Counted from the stretch's first letter, positions 25,250-35,018 are shown. The stretch: 64,000 bases of DNA from an uncultured Stenotrophomonas sp. (GCF_913778665.1 NZ_CAJYVQ010000002.1:248001-312000), one strand, 5' to 3'. Translations and numbers: made by a program. The notes: generated by a model not told the origin, from the letters alone.

Positions 25250-26964
25250 TGCGTGCTGCGTTGGCTGTTGCTGTTTCCCTTGCCCTGTTTGCCGGACATG
25301 CCGTGGCCACACCACGCCCGGACTACGTCGGCACCACCGAACCGTTCGCCAGCGATGCGGTGTACTTCGTGGTCACCGACCGCTTCGTCAACGGCGATCC
25401 GTCCAACGATCACCGCGACCAGGGGGGCAAGCACCGCACCTTCGATATCCCGGTGCCGTGCCCGGACAAGGTCGACGGAAACATCGGCTATCTCGGCGGT
25501 GACTTCCGTGGCGTGCTCGACAATGCGCAGTACATCCGCAACCTGGGGTTCGGTGCGGTGTGGATCACACCGATCGTGGACAACCCGGACGAAGCCTTCA
25601 CCGGCAGCAAGCCGATCAGCTGCACCAGCACGCTGACCGACCGCGGCAAGACCGGCTACCACGGTTACTGGGGCATCAACTTCTACAAACTCGACGAGCA
25701 CCTGCCCAGCAAGGACCTGGACTTTGCCGGCCTGACCAAGGGCCTGCACGGCGCTGGCCTGAAGGTGGTGCTGGACATCGTTGGCAACCACGGTTCGCCG
25801 GCCTGGACGATGCCGACGCGGCAACCGCAGTTTGGCCAGATTTTCGACAAGGATGGAAAGCTGATTGCCGACCACCAGAACCTGCCGCCGCAGAAGCTGG
25901 ATCCAAAGCACAACCCGCTGCACGCGTTCTACAACAACATCGGTCCGGTCGACAGCAAGGACGGCTCGATCTTCGACGGCAACCTGGCCGAGCTGTCCGA
26001 CTTCAACCAGGACAATCCGGCGGTGATGGACTACCTGGTGGGCGCCTACCTGCAGTGGACCGCGCAGGGCGTGGATGCGCTGCGCATCGACACCATCGGC
26101 TGGCTGCCGCACCCGTGGTGGCATGAATTCGTCAAGCGCATCCGCACCGAGCATCCGGGCATGTTCATGTTCGGCGAAGCGTTCGACTACGATGCCGCGC
26201 GCATCGCCGAGCACACTTGGCCAGCCAATGCAAACGTGAGCGTGCTCGACTTCCCGTTGCGCGGTGCACTGGAGCAGACGTTCGGTACTGCAGGCAAGGG
26301 CTTTGAAACGCTGGCTGAGCCGCTGCACCTGAGCGGTGGCCCGTATGCCAATCCGTACGAGCTGATGAGCTTCTACGACAACCATGACATGCCGCGCCTG
26401 CAGGCCAGTGACAACGGCTTCATCGACGCGCACAACTGGCTGTTCACCGCGCGCGGTATCCCGGTCGTGTACTACGGTTCGGAAACCGGCTTCATGCGCG
26501 GCCGCGCCGAGCATGCCGGCAACCGGGCCTACTTTGGCCAATCGCGCGTGGATGACGCGCCGCGGAACCCGATCTTCGCGCCGCTGCAGCGCATCGCCAA
26601 GCTGCGCGAGGCCACCCCGGCCCTGCAGCGCGGCCTGCAGGTGAACGAGCGGCTGCACGGCGATGAAGCGGTGTTCTTCCGCGTGCTGCAGCACGGCGAT
26701 GTGGCGCAGACCGCGCTGGTGCTGCTGAACAAGGGCGATGCCGCGCGCAGCATCGAAGTGGATCGCTACCTGCAGCCCGGTACCTGGCGCGATGCGCTGG
26801 GCGGTGGGGCGAAGACGGTAGACGGCACCCTGACGGCAGAAGTGCCCGCACACGGGGTGAAGGTCTACGTGCTGGATGCGCCCGTGCAGCAGCCGGCCCT
26901 GCAGGCCCAACTGGACAAGGCGATGGCTGACCAGCAGGCGCGGGACCAGCGGCTGGGGCGCTGA
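25249..26964 (+). CDS. Secreted GH13 alpha-amylase family enzyme
   Basis: A 571-residue GH13 enzyme with a Sec signal (MRAALAVAVSLALFAGHAVA, residues 1-20). The barrel begins SDAVYFVVTDRFVNGDPSND. Catalytic residues are Asp281 (DALRIDTIGW), Glu310 (MFMFGEAFDYD) and Asp380 (SFYDNHDMPR). The C-terminal part is a beta domain followed by a Gln-rich helical tail (QQPALQAQLDKAMADQQ). It would cut starch or maltodextrin in the periplasm or outside; a cyclodextrin-processing activity is possible and not excluded. Last gene of the operon. Confidence 0.9.
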   Translation: MRAALAVAVSLALFAGHAVATPRPDYVGTTEPFASDAVYFVVTDRFVNGDPSNDHRDQGGKHRTFDIPVPCPDKVDGNIGYLGGDFRGVLDNAQYIRNLGFGAVWITPIVDNPDEAFTGSKPISCTSTLTDRGKTGYHGYWGINFYKLDEHLPSKDLDFAGLTKGLHGAGLKVVLDIVGNHGSPAWTMPTRQPQFGQIFDKDGKLIADHQNLPPQKLDPKHNPLHAFYNNIGPVDSKDGSIFDGNLAELSDFNQDNPAVMDYLVGAYLQWTAQGVDALRIDTIGWLPHPWWHEFVKRIRTEHPGMFMFGEAFDYDAARIAEHTWPANANVSVLDFPLRGALEQTFGTAGKGFETLAEPLHLSGGPYANPYELMSFYDNHDMPRLQASDNGFIDAHNWLFTARGIPVVYYGSETGFMRGRAEHAGNRAYFGQSRVDDAPRNPIFAPLQRIAKLREATPALQRGLQVNERLHGDEAVFFRVLQHGDVAQTALVLLNKGDAARSIEVDRYLQPGTWRDALGGGAKTVDGTLTAEVPAHGVKVYVLDAPVQQPALQAQLDKAMADQQARDQRLGR

Positions 26965-26971
26965 AAGCGCC

Positions 26972-27058
26972 GCCGGGCATGGCCAGGCGCTCCCGCTCTG
27001 GCGGGCGCCAACCTCGGTTGGCACGCTCTTGGAGCAGTTGAGCAAGCTCGCCCCTACA
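26972..27058. repeat. Cluster of degenerate GTAG-type hairpin repeats
   Basis: Three palindromes in a row: GCCGGGC/GCCAGGC, GCGCCAACC/GGTTGGCACGC and GAGCA/TGAGCAAGCTCGCCCCTACA. They fill the space between the amylase operon and the SseB-like gene. Confidence 0.55.
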
Positions 27059-27089
27059 ATGGGCACCCCTCACGCGCCGCCGTACCGCC

Positions 27090-27476
27090 ATGACCGACCT
27101 CGCCCCGCAGACCCCGATTGAAACCCTGCTGAAGGCGGCCATGGACGGGACGATACCGATCCGCGCGTTCATGGAAGCCTTCGTCGCCTCCGAGGTGGTG
27201 CTGCTGACCGGCAGCCTGGTCACCCCCGACGGCAGCGGCTTCGACCCCCTGCTGTTCGACAAGCAGGGCACGCTGCACGTGGCCGTGTTCACCGACCCGT
27301 CGCGGGTCGGCATCTACAGCCAGCAGGTTCCGCACCAGATCCGCTGGCTGATGCTGGACGTGCTGCGCCGCGCGCCGGGTGGCTATGGCGTGGTGATCAA
27401 CCCGGGCACCCGACTGGGCTTCGAGATCTCGCCCAGCGGCATCGGCGAAATCCTCAAGGACTTTGCCCAGGGCTGA
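27090..27476 (+). CDS. SseB N-terminal-domain-like protein
   Basis: A 128-residue cytoplasmic protein starting MTDLAPQTPIETLLKAAMDG. The pattern of a helical start, LLTGSLVTPDGSGFDPLLFDKQGTLHVAVFTDPSRV, then VINPGTRLGFEISPSGIGEIL, is that of the SseB N-terminal domain. These are small proteins of unclear function, not type III effectors despite the name (SseB 'enhanced serine sensitivity' family). Stand-alone gene bounded by hairpin repeats on both sides. Confidence 0.65.
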   Translation: MTDLAPQTPIETLLKAAMDGTIPIRAFMEAFVASEVVLLTGSLVTPDGSGFDPLLFDKQGTLHVAVFTDPSRVGIYSQQVPHQIRWLMLDVLRRAPGGYGVVINPGTRLGFEISPSGIGEILKDFAQG

Positions 27477-27483
27477 TTGTGCT

Positions 27484-27552
27484 GTAGAGCCGAGCCCATG
27501 CTCGGCTGCCTTTTCGCACGATGCCAGATCAGTCGAGCACGGCTCGACGCTA
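27484..27552. repeat. GTAG-type hairpin repeat pair
   Basis: GTAGAGCCGAGC-CCAT-GCTCGGCTGCC (27484-27510) and GTCGAGCACGGCTCGACGCTAC (27532-27552), head-to-head. Confidence 0.75.
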
Positions 27553-27617
27553 CAGAGGGCTTTCCTTCGGGCGTCGTATGTGATCCCCTTGGATGACATC
27601 GGGATCGAGGCTTGGCC

Positions 27618-28082
27618 ATGGAGTTCAGGGTATTACCCAGCGACGCGCCGGAACGCCTGCAACTGGCCCAGTGGTACCACGCACAATGGGGCCAGGACGC
27701 CGGCCTGACACTGGAACAGGAACAGCAGAGGCTCAATCCGCCGCAGGACGCCGAAGGCTTCCCGCACCTGATCGCGGCCTTTGACGGCGGGCAGGTGGTC
27801 GGCGCCGTGCAGCTCAAGCGCCGCGAGATGCCGGCCTTCCCTCAGTACGAGCACTGGCTGGGAAGCGTACTCGTGGCCGACAGCCATCGCGGTCGCGGTT
27901 TGGCCAGCGACTTGGTCGAGCAGGCGTCGGCGCAGGCCGCGCGGATGGGTGTTTCGCATCTGTACCTGCAGACGGAGGCGCTGGATGGTGGACTGTACGC
28001 GCGGCTTGGCTGGAAGCCGCTGCAGGAAGCCGAAAACCGCAGCTGTCGTGTATTGGTGATGGTGCGCAGGTTGGCCGCATGA
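27618..28082 (+). CDS. GNAT family N-acetyltransferase
   Basis: A 154-residue acetyltransferase. The acetyl-CoA pyrophosphate loop appears as GSVLVADSHRGRGLASDLVEQA (V..R/QxxGxG/A type), and YLQTEALDGGLYARLGWKPLQ gives the typical last strands. Substrate is unknown. ATG 27618 is preferred over the TTG two codons earlier, with GAGG about 8 bases before. The stop overlaps the following membrane protein by 4 bases (ATGA). Confidence 0.85.
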   Translation: MEFRVLPSDAPERLQLAQWYHAQWGQDAGLTLEQEQQRLNPPQDAEGFPHLIAAFDGGQVVGAVQLKRREMPAFPQYEHWLGSVLVADSHRGRGLASDLVEQASAQAARMGVSHLYLQTEALDGGLYARLGWKPLQEAENRSCRVLVMVRRLAA

Positions 28083-28369
28083 GCGTCTCCACAGCACACC
28101 ATTCCCGCTCCGCGTTGATCTTCCTGATCGCGGCCATCGTCGCTGCACTGGTGGCCATGCCGCTGCTGCGCGCGGTAGGCATCGCGCAATGGCCGGTGTT
28201 TGTCATCGCCTGGCTGATCAACCTGGGCGCAGCCTGGCATCTGGCGCAGTGGGCACGCCAACGGGGCCGCTCGGCGTGGGTGTTCGGGGTGTCGGCGGCG
28301 CTCGGCACCGTCGCCTCGATCGTGGTCTTCGTGCTGCTGGCGGTGCTGGGGCCGAAGGCCGCGCGCTGA
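28079..28369 (+). CDS. Small membrane protein
   Basis: A 96-residue protein with three probable membrane segments (about 12-32, 38-56 and 68-92) and a basic loop WARQRGRSAW. It is translationally coupled to the GNAT gene. No family is recognised. Confidence 0.65.
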   Translation: MSVSTAHHSRSALIFLIAAIVAALVAMPLLRAVGIAQWPVFVIAWLINLGAAWHLAQWARQRGRSAWVFGVSAALGTVASIVVFVLLAVLGPKAAR

Positions 28370-28384
28370 GCCCGCGCGGCCCGC

Positions 28385-28445
28385 CCGGGCCCTATGCCGA
28401 GCATGGCCCGGCACTACAGCAGAGCCGAACCATGCTCGGCTGCTT
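28385..28445. repeat. GTAG-type hairpin repeat pair
   Basis: CCGGGCC...GGCCCGGCACTAC (28385-28417) and AGAGCCGA-ACCATG-CTCGGCT (28421-28445), between convergent genes. Confidence 0.65.
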
Positions 28446-28451
28446 TGGACC

Positions 28452-31400
28452 TCACATCGTCACCCTGCGCCGGTTGTCGTCGCTCACCCGGTCGATCAGC
28501 TTGTTGTACGGGTCGAAGCCCGCCTCATCCGGCTTTTCATCCACGGTCACCGTGATCTTCGGTTCCGCACTGGTGATGTGGTGGCGCTGCAGGTACAGCA
28601 CCTTCTGGTCGCGTTCCTTGCCGGAAGGACCGTTGGCGAACACGCCGATCTCGATCCAGTCATCCATGCTGCCGTCGCTCTCCTGGCCCTTGCCGTCGGC
28701 GTATTGCTTGACGGCGTGCAGGTCCAGGGTCACGTCGTAGCGGCCGTCATCGCGCTTGCGGGCGCTGGCGGCCATCACCCGATTGTCGTAGAAGCTGATC
28801 TTCTCGAACAGGTCGGTGACCAGCTGCTGGCGCTCGGCCGGGGTCTCGGCGCGGATGTAGGCCAGCAGTTCGCGCGAGGTGGTGTAGGGCGGTTGCTGGT
28901 AGCCCTTGTCCTGCAGGAAACGCTTCAAGGCGCGGTTCAGGGCCTGCTCGCCGATCTCCTCGCGCAGGCGGTAGAACACCAGCGAACCCTTCTGGTAGTG
29001 GATGTACTGCTGGTTCTCCACGCGCTCCAGCGGCTGCTCCTCGATGGCCTCACCGCCGCGGCCGGACAAGTAGCCATCCAGTTCGCGCTTGAGGAACTGG
29101 CGCATGTGCTGGCGGCCGTATTCCTGTTCCATCACCATCAACGCCGAATACTGCGACAGCGACTCCGACAGCACGGTGGCACCCTGCACGTTGGCGCCGA
29201 TCACCTGGTGCGCCCACCACTGGTGCGCGATCTCGTGCGCGGTCACGTAGAACACGTAGTCCACCTTGTCCGGATCACGCAGGTCGGCGATGAAGCCAAT
29301 CGCTTCGGAATACGGGATGGTGTTGGCGAACGACTGCGCGAAGCGGGCATAGCCGGGGAATTCGATGATGCGCACCTGGCGATGCTGGTAGGGCGTGAAG
29401 TTCGCTTCGTAGTACGCCAGTGACTTCTGCACCGCTTCGATCATCCGGTCCACGTTGTAGCCGTGCGCCGGGTCGAAGTAGACCTCGATCGGGATGTCCT
29501 TGTACGTCGCCTTGCGCACGTCCCAACGCGCCGACAGGTAGGCGTAGAAGTTCAGCATCGGCCGGTCCATGGCATAGCTGAAGCAGCGCCGGCCATTGAC
29601 CGTGGTCTCGTGCTGCAGGTAGCCCGGGGCCAGCGCGACCTGGTCCGGCGCAGTGCAGATGGTGGAGCGGAAATCGAGCCAGTCGGCATCGTTGGAGATG
29701 TAGGTGTTGGCGCGCGCCGCTTCGTCTTCCAGTTTGGGCATGCGCCGCGGCTCGCCGAGATCACGCTTGCGCCGCTCGTTGCGGTCGGTGATTTCGGCGC
29801 CTTCGTTGTAGCCGAACGACGGCAGCACGCGGCTGTTGAAGAACGTGCCGTTGTCCACGATGTTGCTCGGCGCCTGGCCGGCGGTGATGCCGTTGGGCCT
29901 CTGCGCTACCCGGAAATGCACGCTGCGGCTTTCGCCCGGTTGCAGCGGCGTGTCCAGCCGGTAGATGCGGTAGCCGAGATCCCTGTCGTGGAAGGTCAGC
30001 TGCTGTCCGCCAAGATCGGCCGCCAGCAGCTGCTTGTCGTCGCCCATCGAGACATGCAGTTCCTGGATGGGCTGCGCGTGCAGGTTGCGGATCGTCCAGT
30101 TCGCATCGATCACCATCGACTGCGATTCCGGGAACAGGTCCACGCGGTTGTCTACCGCCACGATGCGCGGCTGCGGCAGGTTGCGGTACTTCGACAATTC
30201 GCGCTCGTAGCGGGCCTGCAGGTCCAGCTGCTGGTCGGGCGATATGAATTCGTTGCGGATGTTGGTGCTCCAGTACAGCCAGCCGCCCACGCCGACGAAC
30301 GCCACCGCTGCCACCGCCGCAACGGCCCCGGTCGGCCCGCGCAGGCGGCGGCCGGCCAGGACCAGGCGCTGGCGCAGCCCCTGGCTGACACCGCGCACCC
30401 AGAAGGCGGAGGCTACGCACATCAACGCGAGCAGGAACAATGCCCAGTAGCCCTGGAACGCCAGCTGTCCGGTGAGGAAGTGGCCGTAGCCATTCATGTC
30501 CGAATAGGGAGCGATCGGCCAACTGCCGAAGTTGTAGATGTTCTGCGTGTAGTCGAGCATGCCCAGCACGCCTTGGCCGATCATCACCACGATCAGCAAC
30601 GCGTAGCCGACGAACTTGTTGTTGGTCAGCACCTGCAGCACCAGCGCCATGCCGCCCATCAGTACGTACACCACCGAATCCAGCGCCAGGCTGCGCAGGT
30701 ACAGCAGGGGCTCCAGGTGGGTGTAGCCCTTGGCCAGCTGCACGCCCATCGCGGTGAGGGCGCCAGCGGCCTGGAAACAGGCGATCACCGCCATCAGCGC
30801 GGTGAACTTGGCCAGCAGCGGCACCCAGTTCGGCACCGGCATGGCATCGGTCACTTCATTGATGCGTGCGCCGCGTTCCTTCCAGACCAGCTCGCCTGCG
30901 AAGAACAGCACGATGATGATCAGCAGCCAGCTGAAGGCGCCCTGCAGGCCCATGATCATCTGCGAGGTGACCGGCCAGATCGAGGTGCCATACAGCGTCT
31001 GCCGGAACAGGGCGCTGGGCAGGAAGTTGACCAGCCCCAGCACCAGCAGCACGATGAACGGGACGCTGCGCAGCACGCCGCCGGTGTCGAAACGCACCTG
31101 GCGCAGGAACTGTTGCCATGCGGTGCTGCCGGTGAACGCCGGTACCACGTGCGGCAGGGCTGCGCGCGCAGGGCGGACGGTCACCGCATCGGCGACCGCC
31201 AGCGTCGGCTTGCGTCCCCAACGCCGGCGGCCGCTGCCAGTGCGTTCGGTGCGGAACAGCGCGAACGTGGCGGCGAACAATACCGCGGCCACGCCCAGCC
31301 ACAGGGCACGGTTGGCCAGCAGGTAGCCGGTCAACGCCGGAATGCCGCTGTTGCGTTCGGCGGTGGACCAGTAGCGGATGGTGCGGCCCAGTGCACGCAT

Positions 31401-32036
31401 GCCGAGCGGCTCACTCAGCACCGCGATCCAGGTATTGTCGATGTCGCGCAGCAGGGCTGCGCTGGCACCGTACAGGACCAGGTAGGCCACCAGGCCGATG
31501 TAGACCCACAGGATCGAGCGGGTCACTGCGGCCAGCAGCGACAGCAGCGCGGTGGTGAACAACAGGTTGGGAATGACGATGACCGCAAAGGTCCAGGCAT
31601 AACCCTGCCAACTGATCGGGCCCATGCGTTCGGGATCGACCCAGGGCATGAACGGCGCCAGCCACAGGCCGAACGCGATCACCACGTAGACCAGCAGTCC
31701 GGCCGCCAGTGCGGCGCCGATGCGCCCGGCCAGATAATCGCGGCGCTTCACCGGGCTGGCGAAGATCAGCTCGGCGGTGCCCAGTTCGAAGTCACGCAGC
31801 AGTGCGTTGCTGACGAACAGCGCGGTGACCAGCATGCCGAGCAGGGTGAAGATGCCCAGCATCTGCGCGATCACGGTGGGCGCGTTGCTGTGCACGTTGC
31901 CGGTACCGCCACCGATCTGCACGGCGTCGCTGGAGGCGGCGGCGAAGGCAAGCAGGGCGAACAGCCCGGCCAGCAGCCACAGCAGCGGGGAGCGCAGCTG
32001 CTCGCGCAGCTCGAAGCGGAAGAAGTTGAGGATCAT
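28452..32036 (-). CDS. ABC transporter permease fused to an M1-type aminopeptidase
   Basis: A 1194-residue two-part membrane protein. Residues 1 to about 580 hold two sets of membrane segments of an ABC-2 type permease (FFRFELREQLRSPLLWLLAG at the start; FAGELVWKERGARINEVTDA between sets). After a last membrane anchor near 590-610, a large periplasmic region ends in a metallopeptidase domain with HEIAHQWW (His934, Glu935, His938) and the third ligand Glu in SESLSQYSA, about 19 residues on, where classical M1 enzymes have 18. The gene follows its ATPase by 12 bases. The ABC part may export a peptide or position the peptidase; substrate unknown. Similar fusions are annotated across Xanthomonadaceae. 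Confidence 0.92.
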   Translation of the reverse strand: MILNFFRFELREQLRSPLLWLLAGLFALLAFAAASSDAVQIGGGTGNVHSNAPTVIAQMLGIFTLLGMLVTALFVSNALLRDFELGTAELIFASPVKRRDYLAGRIGAALAAGLLVYVVIAFGLWLAPFMPWVDPERMGPISWQGYAWTFAVIVIPNLLFTTALLSLLAAVTRSILWVYIGLVAYLVLYGASAALLRDIDNTWIAVLSEPLGMRALGRTIRYWSTAERNSGIPALTGYLLANRALWLGVAAVLFAATFALFRTERTGSGRRRWGRKPTLAVADAVTVRPARAALPHVVPAFTGSTAWQQFLRQVRFDTGGVLRSVPFIVLLVLGLVNFLPSALFRQTLYGTSIWPVTSQMIMGLQGAFSWLLIIIVLFFAGELVWKERGARINEVTDAMPVPNWVPLLAKFTALMAVIACFQAAGALTAMGVQLAKGYTHLEPLLYLRSLALDSVVYVLMGGMALVLQVLTNNKFVGYALLIVVMIGQGVLGMLDYTQNIYNFGSWPIAPYSDMNGYGHFLTGQLAFQGYWALFLLALMCVASAFWVRGVSQGLRQRLVLAGRRLRGPTGAVAAVAAVAFVGVGGWLYWSTNIRNEFISPDQQLDLQARYERELSKYRNLPQPRIVAVDNRVDLFPESQSMVIDANWTIRNLHAQPIQELHVSMGDDKQLLAADLGGQQLTFHDRDLGYRIYRLDTPLQPGESRSVHFRVAQRPNGITAGQAPSNIVDNGTFFNSRVLPSFGYNEGAEITDRNERRKRDLGEPRRMPKLEDEAARANTYISNDADWLDFRSTICTAPDQVALAPGYLQHETTVNGRRCFSYAMDRPMLNFYAYLSARWDVRKATYKDIPIEVYFDPAHGYNVDRMIEAVQKSLAYYEANFTPYQHRQVRIIEFPGYARFAQSFANTIPYSEAIGFIADLRDPDKVDYVFYVTAHEIAHQWWAHQVIGANVQGATVLSESLSQYSALMVMEQEYGRQHMRQFLKRELDGYLSGRGGEAIEEQPLERVENQQYIHYQKGSLVFYRLREEIGEQALNRALKRFLQDKGYQQPPYTTSRELLAYIRAETPAERQQLVTDLFEKISFYDNRVMAASARKRDDGRYDVTLDLHAVKQYADGKGQESDGSMDDWIEIGVFANGPSGKERDQKVLYLQRHHITSAEPKITVTVDEKPDEAGFDPYNKLIDRVSDDNRRRVTM

Positions 32037-32048
32037 GGCGTGCTCCGC

Positions 32049-32951
32049 TCAGGCTGCCGCGCGGGTACGGGCCTGCAGGCGCAGACGCTGGAAGTACACG
32101 TCCTCAAGGTCGGGAGCCACGGCCGCGAAGCCGTCGCCGGGGTCGTCGGCGCTGTGCACGTGGATGACCGGACGGCCCCCGACCAGGCGCGTGGACAGCA
32201 CCACGTAGCGCGCTTCGTGATCGGCCAGTTCGGAAGGGTCGACCTGCTTGCGCCAGACCTGCTGCTGCAGCGCGTCGATGGCATCGGCGGGGCGCCCGGT
32301 CAGCAGCACCTGGCCCTTGTTCATGATCGCCATGGTCGGGCACAGGTCGGTGACATCCTCGACGATATGCGTGGACAGGATCACTGCCACGTTCTCGCCG
32401 ATCGCCGCCAGCAGGTTGAGGAAGCGGTTGCGTTCCTCCGGGTCGAGGCCAGCGGTGGGTTCATCAACGATCACCAGCCGCGGGTCACCCAGCAACGCCT
32501 GGGCAATGCCGAAGCGCTGGCGCATGCCGCCGGAGTACGTGCCAAGCTTGCGCTTGCGCGCGTCCCACAGATTCACCTGCTGCAGCAGCCCATCGACCAC
32601 CTCGCGGCGCTGCGCGCGCTGGGTCAGGCCCTTGAGCACCGCGAAATGCTCCAGCAGGTCCAGCGCGCTGACCTTCGGGTACACGCCGAAATCCTGCGGC
32701 AGGTAACCCAGCCGGCGGCGCACCGCATCCTTGTCGCGCAGCACGTCGATCGGAGTTTCGCCGGGAATGCTGAGCACGGCCGAGCCGCTGTCGGCTTCCT
32801 GCAGGGTGGACAGGGTGCGCATCAACGAGGATTTGCCCGCGCCGTTCGGCCCGAGCAGGCCGAACATGCCACGCGGAATGTCCAGAGTGACCGCGTTCAA
32901 CGCGTGCACGCCGTTGGCGTACGTCTTGGACAGCGAATCGATCTTCAGCAT
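32049..32951 (-). CDS. ABC transporter ATP-binding protein
   Basis: A 300-residue ATPase of the ABC-2 export type. Walker A is GPNGAGKSS (about 35-43), the Q-loop GYLPQDFGVYP, the signature YSGGMRQR, Walker B LVIVDEPTAGLDP and the switch His in STHIVED. A C-terminal extension of about 80 residues is usual for this subgroup. It pairs with the permease-peptidase fusion directly downstream. Confidence 0.95.
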   Translation of the reverse strand: MLKIDSLSKTYANGVHALNAVTLDIPRGMFGLLGPNGAGKSSLMRTLSTLQEADSGSAVLSIPGETPIDVLRDKDAVRRRLGYLPQDFGVYPKVSALDLLEHFAVLKGLTQRAQRREVVDGLLQQVNLWDARKRKLGTYSGGMRQRFGIAQALLGDPRLVIVDEPTAGLDPEERNRFLNLLAAIGENVAVILSTHIVEDVTDLCPTMAIMNKGQVLLTGRPADAIDALQQQVWRKQVDPSELADHEARYVVLSTRLVGGRPVIHVHSADDPGDGFAAVAPDLEDVYFQRLRLQARTRAAA

Positions 32952-33081
32952 GCGACGTACACCTTTCCTTGAGCGTGTCTGCGCGTTATCCGCGCATCCG
33001 CGGCCGGGCGCATCCGCCGTTGGTCATGGGGGGGGAGAATCCCGCCGTCGTGCGTTGGCCGCGGCGCCAGCCCCCTGGCGC

Positions 33082-34113
33082 TCACCCTCGCAGCGACGAT
33101 TCGCGTACCACCAGCTTCACTGGGATGCTCTGGCTGTCCACCGGCTGCCGGCCGATCAGCGCCAGCAGGCGTTCAACCAGCAGCTGCCCGGCCTGCTTGG
33201 TGTCCTGCTGCACCGTGGTCAGCGCCGGGGATACCGAGGCTGCCAGCGGGATGTCGTCGAAGCCGGTGACTGCCACGTCCTGCGGCACGCGCAGGCCGAC
33301 TTCGCGCAGCGCACGCATCGCCCCGATGGCGATCAGGTCGCTGGCCGCGCAGATCGCATCGATGCGTTCGCCGCGTGCCAGCAATGCCTGGCAGGCTTCC
33401 TGACCAGAGGCCTCGGTGGTGATCGCATCGTGCTGCAGCGCCGGGTCGGCGGCGAGGCCATGCGTGCGCAGCGCCTCGACGTGGCCGCGGTAACGCTCCT
33501 GGAACTCCGGGTAGTGGCTGGAAGCATGGCCAAGGAAGGCGATGCGGCGGCAGCCCTGCTGCAGCAGGTGGGTGGTGATGTCATGCCCGCCCTGGAAGTT
33601 GTCGCTGCCGATCGAGACGCCGGGCTGGCCGGGTAGGGCAGCGCCCCAGCGCACGAAATGGGTGCCCTGTTCGACCAGCCGCTGCAGGCGGTCGCGCGAC
33701 TCGTGGTAGTCGCCATAGCCGAGCAGGATGATGCCGTCGGCCTTGTTGCTGTCCTCGTAATCGGCCTGCCAGTCGGTGGACAACTGCTGGAAAGAGACCA
33801 GCAGGTCCTGCCCGTGCAGGGCGCAGGCACGGGTGATCGAGCCCAGCATCGAATGGAAGAATGGGTTGATCAGGGAATCGTCGTTGGTCGGGTCCTCGAA
33901 GAACAGCAGGGCCAGCGTGCCGGCGTTGCGCAGGCGCAGGCTGGAGGCGTTCTTGTCGACCTTGTAGTTCAGCTCGCGGGCGATGCGCAGGATGCGCTCG
34001 CGGGTTTCGGCATTGACCATCGGGCTCCCACGCAGGGCCCGCGACACGGTCGGCTGGGAGACCCCGGCCAGGTGGGCGATGTCCAGGGAGGTGGCTTTGC
34101 CTTTGATCGTCAT
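33082..34113 (-). CDS. LacI family transcriptional regulator (candidate maltodextrin regulator)
   Basis: A 343-residue LacI-type regulator. The HTH covers about residues 8-30 ([21 protein letters not shown]), followed by the hinge helix with NASSLRLR and a periplasmic-binding-protein-like effector domain ([40 protein letters not shown]). ATG 34113 is taken as the start; a GTG two codons upstream is possible. It is the only LacI gene near the maltodextrin locus, and the repeated 14-mer there is LacI-like, so it may be its regulator. However, it is separated by the ABC and other genes and has no copy of that 14-mer before it. Confidence 0.9.
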   Translation of the reverse strand: MTIKGKATSLDIAHLAGVSQPTVSRALRGSPMVNAETRERILRIARELNYKVDKNASSLRLRNAGTLALLFFEDPTNDDSLINPFFHSMLGSITRACALHGQDLLVSFQQLSTDWQADYEDSNKADGIILLGYGDYHESRDRLQRLVEQGTHFVRWGAALPGQPGVSIGSDNFQGGHDITTHLLQQGCRRIAFLGHASSHYPEFQERYRGHVEALRTHGLAADPALQHDAITTEASGQEACQALLARGERIDAICAASDLIAIGAMRALREVGLRVPQDVAVTGFDDIPLAASVSPALTTVQQDTKQAGQLLVERLLALIGRQPVDSQSIPVKLVVRESSLRG

Positions 34114-34404
34114 GGGCACGCGGAAGAGACAGGGGGAAGGTGCCTGGGCATGATGCCATGGGCAGACGCGGATACCCCTGCAGGCGTCCGTCGCGGCGAG
34201 GGTAAGTCATTGCCGGACAAGGAAATCAGCCTGATCCTTCGATGCGTTCGGGATCTCCTGACCGGGCGGATGACGGCGGCAATGGTAAGATGCGTCGTTC
34301 TCGCATTCCCCCAAATTTCACCGGGGGCGACCCAGCGTACTGCACCCCGCCCGGGGCTGTGCTATCACTGGCGGTCTGCCCCTGGACAACGGACGAAGGT
34401 ACCT

Positions 34405-34983
34405 ATGGCGCGCGGCATCAACAAAGTCATCCTGGTCGGCAATCTCGGCAACGACCCGGACGTTAAGTACACCCAGGGCGGCATGGCGATCACCCGCATC
34501 AGCCTGGCCACCACCAGCGTCCGCAAGGACAAGGACGGCAACCAGCAGGAGCGCACCGAATGGCACCGCGTGGTGTTCTTCGGCAAGCTCGGCGAGATCG
34601 CCGGCGAGTACCTGCGCAAGGGCAGCTCGGTCTACGTCGAAGGCAGCCTGCGTTACGACAAGTACACCGGCCAGGACGGCGTGGAGAAGTACTCCACCGA
34701 CATCATCGCCGATGAAATGCAGATGCTCGGCGGCCGCGGTGAAGGCGGCGGCGGTGGTGGCGGTGGTGGCAACTACGGCGGCGACCGCCCGCAGCGCCAG
34801 CAGGCCCCGCGCCAGGAGTACGGCGGCGGTGGCGGCGGCCAGCGTGGCGGCCAGGGCGGTGGTTACGGCAACCAGGGCGGCAACCAGGGCGGCGGTTACG
34901 GCAACCAGGGTGGCAACCAGCGCCCGCAGCCGCAGCAGGCGCCGCCGATGGACGACTTCGCGGACGACGATATTCCGTTCTGA
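34405..34983 (+). CDS. ssb: Single-stranded DNA-binding protein
   Basis: A 192-residue SSB. The OB-fold spans residues 1 to about 110 ([36 protein letters not shown]). A long disordered Gly/Gln/Asn linker follows, and the acidic tip [10 protein letters not shown] ends in the conserved DIPF that recruits repair and replication partners. The protein forms tetramers on ssDNA. The linker contains an 11-residue tandem repeat. Divergent from the LacI gene, with its own terminator. Confidence 0.97.
   Translation: MARGINKVILVGNLGNDPDVKYTQGGMAITRISLATTSVRKDKDGNQQERTEWHRVVFFGKLGEIAGEYLRKGSSVYVEGSLRYDKYTGQDGVEKYSTDIIADEMQMLGGRGEGGGGGGGGGNYGGDRPQRQQAPRQEYGGGGGGQRGGQGGGYGNQGGNQGGGYGNQGGNQRPQPQQAPPMDDFADDDIPF
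34861..34920 (+). repeat. Tandem repeat inside the ssb linker
   Basis: Two units of 33 bases, beginning at 34861 and 34894, encode Gly/Asn/Gln-rich 11-residue repeats. The number of units may vary between strains. Confidence 0.7.
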
Positions 34984-35018
34984 AATAGACCTGTGTAGTC
35001 GATCGTTAGGCAAACCGT

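Noticed and set aside
29463..32972. A 1169-codon plus-strand frame
   Set aside because: Antisense to the ABC permease/peptidase and ATPase genes, whose motifs are complete; no domains in the antisense product.
33028..33035. Run of eight G between the LacI and ABC genes, considered as a phase-variable tract
   Set aside because: It lies outside both genes, well past the LacI stop codon, and moderate G runs are common in this sequence; no evidence of length change.
34735..34970. Repeated Gly/Asn/Gln codons that could suggest a repeat array
   Set aside because: They are the disordered linker of Ssb; there are no spacers, so this is not a CRISPR array.
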